DNA from: Lachnospiraceae bacterium UBA5895
Lineage (GTDB): Bacteria; Bacillota; Clostridia; Lachnospirales; Lachnospiraceae
Assembly (NCBI GenBank): GCA_002431915.1
Contig: DJEP01000084.1
Span: forward strand, 5,251-24,682
Direction of reading: 5' to 3'
Length of the DNA: 19,432 nt
The position numbers were made by a program, and so were the translations under genes. Numbering within the stretch: position 1 is the first letter of the stretch; each line of letters starts with the position of its first letter. The notes below the pieces were generated by a model, which was not told the origin of the DNA, did not search any database, and was given only the letters and a program-made list of their open reading frames with translations. Below are positions 8,108 to 13,603 of the stretch, in pieces.

Positions 8108-8389
8108 ATGATAACTGCACAGACTATAATCACTGTAACGATCCTGTATCTGGTGATCATCAATGTTGTGGGATATGTGATCATGGGCGTCGATAAAAAA
8201 AGAGCCATCCGGGGTGCCTGGCGCATCTCGGAGGCTTCTCTTTTTTTAACGGCGATATTGGGCGGCAGCCTGGGATGTATCCTGGGAATGCAGCACTTCC
8301 GTCACAAGACAAAACACTGGTATTTTAAGTACGGTATGCCTGCGATTTTGATGGTACAGGTACTGCTTTTTGTTCTTTTATTCAGATAG
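8108..8389 (+). CDS. DUF1294 family small membrane protein
   Basis: A 93-residue hydrophobic protein with about three membrane segments. It carries DUF1294 signatures: M-G-V-D-K-K-R-A, R-I-S-E near residue 40, then G-G-S-L-G and F-R-H-K-T-K-H-W. The function of the family is unknown. GAGG (8099-8102) is 5 bases before ATG 8108, which is preferred over the GTG at 8102 that lies within the ribosome-binding site. It may be cotranscribed with argG, 22 bases upstream. Confidence 0.85.
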   Translation: MITAQTIITVTILYLVIINVVGYVIMGVDKKRAIRGAWRISEASLFLTAILGGSLGCILGMQHFRHKTKHWYFKYGMPAILMVQVLLFVLLFR

Positions 8390-8395
8390 AAGTTA

Positions 8396-8404
8396 TGCTA
8401 TACT
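8396..8404 (+). promoter_or_regulatory. Extended -10 promoter candidate for the LytTR regulator
   Basis: TGCTATACT is an extended -10 element with no clear -35, placed 67 bases before the regulator ATG and just after the DUF1294 stop. Confidence 0.4.
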
Positions 8405-8424
8405 GATTTACAGACAAGATAATG

Positions 8425-8451
8425 TACGCGGAACTGACCTGTTCCTGCGTA
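8425..8451 (+). promoter_or_regulatory. Hairpin in the leader of the LytTR regulator gene
   Basis: TACGC-GGAAC (8425-8434) pairs with GTTCC-t-GCGTA (8441-8451) through a six-base loop: ten pairs with one bulged base. It ends 6 bases before the GGGAGG ribosome-binding site. There is no U-tract after it, so it is not a standard terminator. Confidence 0.5.
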
Positions 8452-8470
8452 TGCTTTGGGAGGTGTCCAT

Positions 8471-9178
8471 ATGCATATAGCAGTGTGTGATGATAATGTA
8501 GCCGACAGAAAACAGTTGGAGCGCTTATTAAAGCGGGAATCCGACAAGCGTGCAGCATCCACCGGGATCATTTATACCGATTCTTTCGGTAATTCCAACG
8601 CGCTGCTGTCAAATCCCATGCAGTACGATGCCTTCTATATCGATATGTGCCTGACGGAGGGCACCACCGGTACGGATGTAGTCAATGCCCTCACCGCACA
8701 GGGTGTCAACGCCCCCATCGTATTGTGCTGTTCTAAGATCAATTACAGAGAACAATCCTATCCGGAAAATGTCATCTTCTTAGACAAGCCCATCAAAGTG
8801 GCAGAACTGGCGCAAAGCATCGACCATGCCCTGGAGATCATGGCAAAGGCAGTTCCTCTCATCGAGCTTCGTGAGGATGAGGATACCATCTATGTGACCG
8901 AACCGGATATCCTTTACGCTGAGGAGGAAGGTCGCAATGTCATCGTCACCCTGAAGGACGGCCGTACCGCAAAAGTCGCTACCACCGCCATCAATTTGTT
9001 TTCCCAGATAGAAAATCATCCCACCTTCTTCGCACCTACCGTTAAGACGATCCTTAACGGCAGATACATGGAGAAGCTGGGATTTCGTAAAGTCATTATG
9101 TGTGATGGGAAAAAGTTCCCGCTGCACAGAGACTGCGTCGCATATGCAAAACAGCTCCTGGCAGAGTATCACGCGTGA
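8471..9178 (+). CDS. LytTR family response regulator, orphan
   Basis: A 235-residue two-domain regulator. The receiver domain (about 1-125) has the acidic pair Asp7-Asp8, phosphoacceptor Asp58 in F-Y-I-D-M, Ser88 and Lys106 in L-D-K-P. Residues about 135-235 form a LytTR DNA-binding domain. Such proteins usually bind direct repeats in promoters of virulence, bacteriocin or envelope genes. GGGAGG sits 7 bases before ATG 8471; a TTG at 8456 would put the ribosome-binding site inside the gene. No histidine kinase gene is beside it, so its signal source and targets are unknown. Confidence 0.88.
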   Translation: MHIAVCDDNVADRKQLERLLKRESDKRAASTGIIYTDSFGNSNALLSNPMQYDAFYIDMCLTEGTTGTDVVNALTAQGVNAPIVLCCSKINYREQSYPENVIFLDKPIKVAELAQSIDHALEIMAKAVPLIELREDEDTIYVTEPDILYAEEEGRNVIVTLKDGRTAKVATTAINLFSQIENHPTFFAPTVKTILNGRYMEKLGFRKVIMCDGKKFPLHRDCVAYAKQLLAEYHA

Positions 9179-9195
9179 TGCGGCTTATCGCTTAC

Positions 9196-10032
9196 CTATA
9201 CCGTTACGATAACGCCGCCATCATTGGCGTACATGCTGCTGACGCCGCGGGTATCCATGATCAGGCAATCTTTGAACTGTGCCTTGTCTGTAAGAAGCTT
9301 TTTGATGGTCTCGGCGCGATCCGGTGCATTACAATGGGTGATCATCAGGACGCGGTCTTTCGTATCGCCGGCTTCCTCCAGTACGATCTCCGCCATTCTG
9401 CGGAGCGCTTTCTTCATGCCGACGCTCTGTCCTCTCTGGATGATGCTTCCCTTATCTCCTGCCATGATCGGCTTGATATTCAGTGTGGATGCCACCAGTG
9501 CTTTCACACCGGTCAGCCTGCCGTTCTTCCGCAGAGTCTCCAGATTATCCAGTACAAAATACGTATGAATATTGCTGCGGAACTCCTCGATCTGCTTTAC
9601 AATCTCTGCAAAAGGAAGTCCCTGTTCTTCCAGCTCTACCAGTTTCTTCACGATCTGGGTCTCACCACAGCTGGCGGATTCGGAATCAATGACATGAATC
9701 TGCTTCTTGCCGTATTTTTCCCGATAGAGATTCATTCCCAGCACCGCACTGTTGTAGCTTCCGCTCAGATGGGAAGATAAAGTGATGACATACACATGCT
9801 CCGCCTCCGTGTGGTACGCTTCCCGGAACTTCTCCGGGGAGGGACATGCGGACTTGGGACATTTCGGATATTCCGCTACTTTTTTCAGAAATTCCGCCTG
9901 GTCGAAGTTCTCGTCATCCTGGATTCGGTAGTCTCCCACTTCCAGTCCCAACGGAACGATCTCAAACCGGGGATCCTGCAGATACTCCTCCGGCAATTCA
10001 CAGCAGCTGTCTACTACAATTTTAAAGCTCAT
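9196..10032 (-). CDS. DegV family fatty-acid-binding protein (FakB-like)
   Basis: A 278-residue DegV protein. DegV/FakB proteins bind a fatty acid and present it to the kinase FakA for phosphorylation and entry into phospholipid synthesis. Conserved segments seen are V-V-D-S-C-C-E-L-P at the start, the lipid-contacting T-L-S-S-H-L-S-G-S-Y near residue 90, L-E-T-L-R-K-N-G-R-L, and H-C-N near the C terminus. ATG 10032 was chosen because a GGAG lies 8 bases upstream; the alternative ATG at 10047 overlaps that site. The gene converges on the LytTR regulator with a 17-base gap and is monocistronic. No fakA is nearby. Confidence 0.92.
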   Translation of the reverse strand: MSFKIVVDSCCELPEEYLQDPRFEIVPLGLEVGDYRIQDDENFDQAEFLKKVAEYPKCPKSACPSPEKFREAYHTEAEHVYVITLSSHLSGSYNSAVLGMNLYREKYGKKQIHVIDSESASCGETQIVKKLVELEEQGLPFAEIVKQIEEFRSNIHTYFVLDNLETLRKNGRLTGVKALVASTLNIKPIMAGDKGSIIQRGQSVGMKKALRRMAEIVLEEAGDTKDRVLMITHCNAPDRAETIKKLLTDKAQFKDCLIMDTRGVSSMYANDGGVIVTV

Positions 10033-10104
10033 ATTATCTATCTCCATATAATCAATTATTTGTTATTTTTGCAAAACCATGCTATGTAGTTTTCAATACT
10101 ACTT

Positions 10105-10133
10105 ATAATAGCACGAAATATTTCGTTCGTAAA
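10105..10133 (-). promoter_or_regulatory. degV promoter with palindromic operator candidate
   Basis: Minus-strand TTTACG (plus-strand 10128-10133), a 17-base spacer and TATTAT (10105-10110) form a promoter. The spacer contains a perfect 14-base palindrome, ACGAAATATTTCGT, at 10113-10126, well placed to bind a repressor. Confidence 0.45.
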
Positions 10134-10155
10134 GCTTTTACACAAAATATTCATA

Positions 10156-10184
10156 TTTCCTTTTTCCCGGACATCGTTTATACT
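10156..10184 (+). promoter_or_regulatory. Candidate promoter of the DUF5721 gene
   Basis: TATACT at 10179-10184 with a poor -35 (TTTCCT, 10156-10161) lies 37 bases before the gene start and diverges from degV. Confidence 0.35.
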
Positions 10185-10221
10185 GTTAATTGTTCCTATT
10201 AATACTAAGTAAGGAGTCCCC

Positions 10222-10716
10222 ATGATCGCGTTACAGATTACATCCATGAAAAATTTTATGAACCACCTGCTGGCAGCGGACACTTTTGATCCTTTCCTGT
10301 TAGAGGAAGCCACCATCAGCACTGCACTCACCGTGACCATCGACGGTCATATCAACAAGGACTTCTATCCCGCCGAGGAACGGGGCGAGGATTGTATCCC
10401 CTGGGATCTGCAGTCATGGAACAAAATAAAAGGACTGTGCTTTGACCTGATCAAGGGAAAACACACTCCTTTGTATTTTAAATTTGTGCTTCATATGCAG
10501 CCCGATAAGGCAGCTGCCATGTTGGAAAAGGCGCAGATCGACCCTGACGTCATCCGGGCACTGGTACTGAACATCCGCTACGATGGGGAAAAGACAGTTC
10601 TCACCACCGGCTGCGCTTATCAGGTCTTCACCATGGATAAAAGTGCTGATACCGCATGGGACAAGGCATTGAAAAAATATCTGGATCTGAAGGGGATCTC
10701 CTACGAGGAACTCTGA
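10222..10716 (+). CDS. DUF5721 family protein
   Basis: A soluble 164-residue protein with no signal peptide or membrane segment, which I recognise as the DUF5721 family of Clostridia/Lachnospiraceae. The N terminus M-I-A-L-Q-I-T-S-M-K-N-F-M is typical, and the middle (F-Y-P-A-E-E-R, then C-I-P-W-D-L and L-I-K-G-K-H-T-P) is the conserved core. Its function is unknown. AAGGAG lies about 5 bases before the ATG. It stands alone between divergent degV and the convergent spoVAE operon. The 57 bases after it hold no convincing terminator. Confidence 0.8.
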   Translation: MIALQITSMKNFMNHLLAADTFDPFLLEEATISTALTVTIDGHINKDFYPAEERGEDCIPWDLQSWNKIKGLCFDLIKGKHTPLYFKFVLHMQPDKAAAMLEKAQIDPDVIRALVLNIRYDGEKTVLTTGCAYQVFTMDKSADTAWDKALKKYLDLKGISYEEL

Positions 10717-10773
10717 TCCCGCTCTCTGGGGGATTCCCTGTTCTTTGAACCATTCGCCGGAACAGCCCTGCGG

Positions 10774-11130
10774 TCATTCCTTCATCTTCGGCTTGCTGAG
10801 CAGACTTGCCAGATAACCGAAAATCAGCGCTGCGGAGGTTCCCACGGCACCTGCCTTGAAGCCTCCGGCAAACAGTCCTAAAAAGCCCTGTTCCTGCACT
10901 GCTTCTTTTACACCCTTCATTAATACATTTCCAAAGCCAAGTAACGGCACGCTGGCACCAGCCCCCGCATAATCCTGAAAAGGTTCATACCAGCCAAGCG
11001 CGCTGATCACCGCCCCGGTGACCACTAAGAGCACCATAATGCGCCCCGGCATCATCTTTGTCTTTTCCATCAGGATCTGCACCAAAGCACAGATCAGACC
11101 GCCCACCCAGAAAGCATTGATATAATCCAT
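10774..11130 (-). CDS. spoVAE: Stage V sporulation protein AE (SpoVAE-like)
   Basis: A hydrophobic 118-residue protein with three or four membrane segments and SpoVA-type signatures: M-D-Y-I-N-A-F-W-V-G-G-L-I-C-A at the start, G-A-G-A-S-V-P-L-L-G-F-G in the middle and G-L-F-A-G-G-F-K-A-G near the end. SpoVA proteins form the inner-membrane channel that moves dipicolinic acid into and out of the spore. The start was set at M-D-Y because GGAGG lies about 11 bases before it and family members begin there; the frame opens at 11175. The usual partners spoVAC and spoVAD are not adjacent. The gene follows the EamA transporter by 76 bases and is probably last in that operon. Confidence 0.87.
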   Translation of the reverse strand: MDYINAFWVGGLICALVQILMEKTKMMPGRIMVLLVVTGAVISALGWYEPFQDYAGAGASVPLLGFGNVLMKGVKEAVQEQGFLGLFAGGFKAGAVGTSAALIFGYLASLLSKPKMKE

Positions 11131-11206
11131 CTTCTGCATTTCCTCCTTATATCTGTTTATGGACAGTCTCTGCACTTTTTCTTGAATTTATGCGTTGTTT
11201 ATACGC

Positions 11207-12139
11207 TTAAGCGTTCTTTTTACCAAATCGGAACCACTCCGGCGGAAGCTGTACCAGGATCACAGCGGCAAATACGATGACGCAGCCGGCGATCTGTCTC
11301 GGTGTCAGAGTCTGGTCGGTAGTTAAAAATCCGATCTTGTAAGCGATCCATCCGGAGACGGTGGCAATCACAGATTCCAGGCTCATGATGAGCGCTGCCA
11401 CGGTAGGATTTAAGCCTTTTTGTCCTACGATCTGTAAGGTATATCCCACACCGCAGCTTAACACACCGGCATATAGCAATGCGCCCAGCCCTTCCTGCAA
11501 CTGTCCGAAGGTGGGCTGTCCCCAGATGAGCGCTCCGATGCAGCAGACCACTCCGCACACCGTGAACTGGATGCAGGATACTACAGCTCCGTCAATCCTT
11601 GCCGCATAATGATCAATGGTCATGATCTGTATAGCAAAGGCAATAGCGCATAAAAATACCATGATATCTCCGGTTCCGAGGCGCAGGGATTCTGTCATAC
11701 AGAGCAGATACATACCTACGGCTGCCATGACTGCTGCCGCCCAGACCACAGGTGCCACCTTTTTCTTCAAAAAGATACCGAACATGGGCACAAAGATAAT
11801 ATACAATGTCGTGATAAATCCCGCCTTGCCGACACTGGTATATTTGATACCAAACTGCTGCAGCGTGCTGGCAATGGTCAGGGAAATACCGCACAGAATC
11901 CCCGCTTTGACATTCAGTTTCCAGTCTAATTTGGTGGCTTTGTCTCCCGCGATTTTCCGGCTGATCAGAATGTACACCAGAAGGCTGGCGGCACCGATCA
12001 GGGAACGGACCCCGTTAAAAGTAAAGGGATGCATATAATCCATGCCCTTGCTCTGGGAGACGAACGCCATACCCCAGATAGTGGCTGTCAGCAACAGAAT
12101 CAAGCTGTTCCTCGTTGTTTTCGCTCTCGTATTTTCCAT
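11207..12139 (-). CDS. EamA family (drug/metabolite superfamily) transporter
   Basis: A 310-residue membrane protein with about ten transmembrane segments arranged as two EamA repeats. The first begins L-T-A-T-I-W-G-M-A-F-V near residue 17; the second has P-T-V-A-A-L-I-M-S-L-E-S-V near residue 250, the usual EamA ending. Members export or import small metabolites and amino acids; the substrate cannot be told from the sequence. The start lies 2 bases after the stop of the kinase gene, and its GGAG site is inside that gene's last codons, so the two are translationally coupled. Coupling to a small-molecule kinase and to spoVAE may hint at a shared pathway, but that is speculation. Confidence 0.9.
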   Translation of the reverse strand: MENTRAKTTRNSLILLLTATIWGMAFVSQSKGMDYMHPFTFNGVRSLIGAASLLVYILISRKIAGDKATKLDWKLNVKAGILCGISLTIASTLQQFGIKYTSVGKAGFITTLYIIFVPMFGIFLKKKVAPVVWAAAVMAAVGMYLLCMTESLRLGTGDIMVFLCAIAFAIQIMTIDHYAARIDGAVVSCIQFTVCGVVCCIGALIWGQPTFGQLQEGLGALLYAGVLSCGVGYTLQIVGQKGLNPTVAALIMSLESVIATVSGWIAYKIGFLTTDQTLTPRQIAGCVIVFAAVILVQLPPEWFRFGKKNA

Positions 12140-12141
12140 GG

Positions 12142-12642
12142 TTAATTTTCTCCTTTTGCTGCGATCTCCGCCACCACATCCCGCAGCATTTTTCCGCTGC
12201 AGTCTATGATAAGATCCGCATATTTTTCATACAAAGGAGTTCTCTCATCATACAGATCCCGCAGGGTCTGACCGGGCTGTAAGGTCACGCCCCTGGCATT
12301 CAGATCCCCCAGGCGCTGTTCCACTTCTTCATAGGGCAGCTTCAGATACACCACGGTACTGATGTCACGCAGATGCTGCATGCCCTCCGGCTCGTAGCAG
12401 GCGCTTCCGCCGGTGGCAATGATGCTGTTCTCCAGGTCTAAGGACGCATTCACATCGCTCTCGATCTGCCAGAAGCCTTCCACGCCGTATTCCGTAATCA
12501 GTTCGTGTAATAATTTGCCGTGTCTGTCCTGGATCACCAGGTCGGAATCCACAAAACGTCTGCCCAGGCGCTTTGCCAGGACGACACCTACCGTACTTTT
12601 TCCCGAACCCGGCATGCCGATCAGGGTAATATTATTTTTCAT
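12142..12642 (-). CDS. Shikimate-kinase-like small-molecule kinase
   Basis: A 166-residue P-loop kinase of the shikimate kinase fold. Walker A is G-M-P-G-S-G-K-S-T (residues 9-17), then D-S-D (32-34, Asp34 being the usual substrate-binding aspartate), a lid with Arg117 and E-R-T-P-L-Y (133-138). Two hallmark shikimate contacts differ: the F-R motif is Phe57-Trp58, and the G-G-G loop is G-G-S (78-80). Automatic annotation would say aroK, but these changes leave the substrate uncertain. ATG 12642 has GGAG 6 bases upstream; the open frame extends 28 residues further without kinase-like sequence. First gene of a probable operon with the EamA transporter and spoVAE. Confidence 0.82.
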   Translation of the reverse strand: MKNNITLIGMPGSGKSTVGVVLAKRLGRRFVDSDLVIQDRHGKLLHELITEYGVEGFWQIESDVNASLDLENSIIATGGSACYEPEGMQHLRDISTVVYLKLPYEEVEQRLGDLNARGVTLQPGQTLRDLYDERTPLYEKYADLIIDCSGKMLRDVVAEIAAKGEN

Positions 12643-12666
12643 ACATTTCTCCTGCCTATACATAAG

Positions 12667-12691
12667 AAAATCGTCGCCAGTAAGCGACGAT
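12667..12691 (-). terminator. Intrinsic-terminator-like hairpin in the kinase gene leader
   Basis: Minus strand: ATCGTCGC pairs with GCGACGAT over a six-base loop (12670-12691), a perfect eight-base stem, followed at once by TTTTCTT. It lies about 25 bases before the kinase start and downstream of the -10 candidate at 12709-12714, so it could act as an attenuator or simply end transcription arriving from ridA. Confidence 0.55.
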
Positions 12692-12708
12692 CTTCCGTCT
12701 TGTTCTTT

Positions 12709-12714
12709 ATTATA
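12709..12714 (-). promoter_or_regulatory. Candidate -10 element for the kinase operon
   Basis: A perfect TATAAT on the minus strand, 67 bases before the kinase start; no convincing -35 was found at 16-18 bases. Confidence 0.3.
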
Positions 12715-12780
12715 ACTATCCAGCACCCTATTTGCAGAACCGCCTCTGCGGGGCTCTCCTGAACAGTTATCTATTATACC

Positions 12781-13155
12781 TTATACTTCTGCGATAACTT
12801 CTACTTCGCACAGTACGTTCTTGGGAAGCGTCCTGACTGCAACACAGCTTCTGGCAGGGTTCTCGGTAAAATACTTTGCATAGACCTGGTTGAACGCTGC
12901 GAAATCACCCATATCTGCCAGGAAGCAGGAGGTCTTGGCTACTCTGGTGTAATCGGTGCCTGCTGCCTTTAACAGCTCGCCGATGTTCTTCATTACCTGC
13001 TCTGCCTGCTCCTCGATGGTGGTTCCGTGGATCTCACCGGTAGCAGGATCTATGGGGATCTGTCCGGATGCGAAAAAGATATTGCCCAGTACGATGCCCT
13101 GGGAATAAGGTCCGATAGCTGCGGGTGCTTTGTCTGTTGAAATCTTCTGTAACAT
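12781..13155 (-). CDS. ridA: RidA family enamine/imine deaminase
   Basis: A 124-residue protein of the RidA/YjgF family, which hydrolyses reactive enamine and imine intermediates such as 2-aminoacrylate released by PLP enzymes. Seen: P-A-A-I-G-P-Y-S-Q-G near the start, F-A-S-G-Q-I-P-I-D-P, the active-site arginine in N-P-A-R-S (Arg102) and the C-terminal C-E-V-E-V-I-A. Length is normal. ATG 13155 has GGAG 6 bases upstream; an upstream in-frame ATG at 13236 adds 27 non-conserved residues and is rejected. It lies 90 bases after the small uncharacterised gene, with which it may be cotranscribed. Confidence 0.94.
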   Translation of the reverse strand: MLQKISTDKAPAAIGPYSQGIVLGNIFFASGQIPIDPATGEIHGTTIEEQAEQVMKNIGELLKAAGTDYTRVAKTSCFLADMGDFAAFNQVYAKYFTENPARSCVAVRTLPKNVLCEVEVIAEV

Positions 13156-13245
13156 AATATTCTCCTCTTTCTTCCTATAATTTACGCCCTGACAGTACCT
13201 CCGGATCCCGGTACATTCCACAATCCGGTGCGGCACTCCCTGCGC

Positions 13246-13497
13246 TTACTTCGTCATATCTACTTCCGGCTCATCAAATTCCGCCGTCACATAGAATCCT
13301 CTGGAATTCTCCACAATATCTGCCACAACGCCTTCCCGATTCTTCAGGCGGTAGCGGAACGGAATGTTCGGAGACATCGCCAGGGACGGGTCTATGGTAT
13401 AGTAATAGTTACTGGGCAGAAGTCCCTCCGTTACCGTGATCTTCTGTCCGACCTCCAAAAATCCCGGTCGCTCCATCTTAAATTCTATCCTGCGCAT
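13246..13497 (-). CDS. Small uncharacterised protein (83 aa)
   Basis: I do not recognise a named family. The acidic 83-residue product has no signal peptide or membrane segment and looks beta-rich: a V-G-Q-K-I-T-V-T-E-G-L-L-P-S-N run, then D-P-S-L-A-M-S-P-N-I-P-F-R-Y and G-V-V-A-D-I-V-E-N. Such a compact, non-repetitive sequence supports a real gene, probably a small conserved Lachnospiraceae protein. A weak GGTGAG precedes the first ATG by 5 bases; Met8 is another possible start. It is the last non-BREX gene before the BREX island and may be cotranscribed with ridA. Antisense frames here are shadows. Confidence 0.6.
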   Translation of the reverse strand: MRRIEFKMERPGFLEVGQKITVTEGLLPSNYYYTIDPSLAMSPNIPFRYRLKNREGVVADIVENSRGFYVTAEFDEPEVDMTK

Positions 13498-13603
13498 TTT
13501 GACTCACCAGCCATTCCCGGCATAATGTGTTTTCGCCGTTTGAGGTTTATTTTACCAGTAACTTACAGTGCTTGCAAGAGTGATTTGTGTTGTGACCAAA
13601 AGC

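Noticed and set aside
9168..9179. Palindrome ATCACGCGTGAT over the LytTR regulator stop codon
   Set aside because: It has no loop of useful size and no U-tract on either side, so it is not a convincing terminator; probably chance.
10738..10765. CTGTTC...GAACAG inverted repeat between the DUF5721 and spoVAE genes
   Set aside because: Only six pairs around a 16-base loop and no T-tract; too weak to call a bidirectional terminator.
12692..12780. T-box riboswitch upstream of the kinase gene
   Set aside because: An AGGGTG on the minus strand recalls the T-box core, but the rest of the conserved T-box sequence and the specifier stem are absent and the leader is too short.
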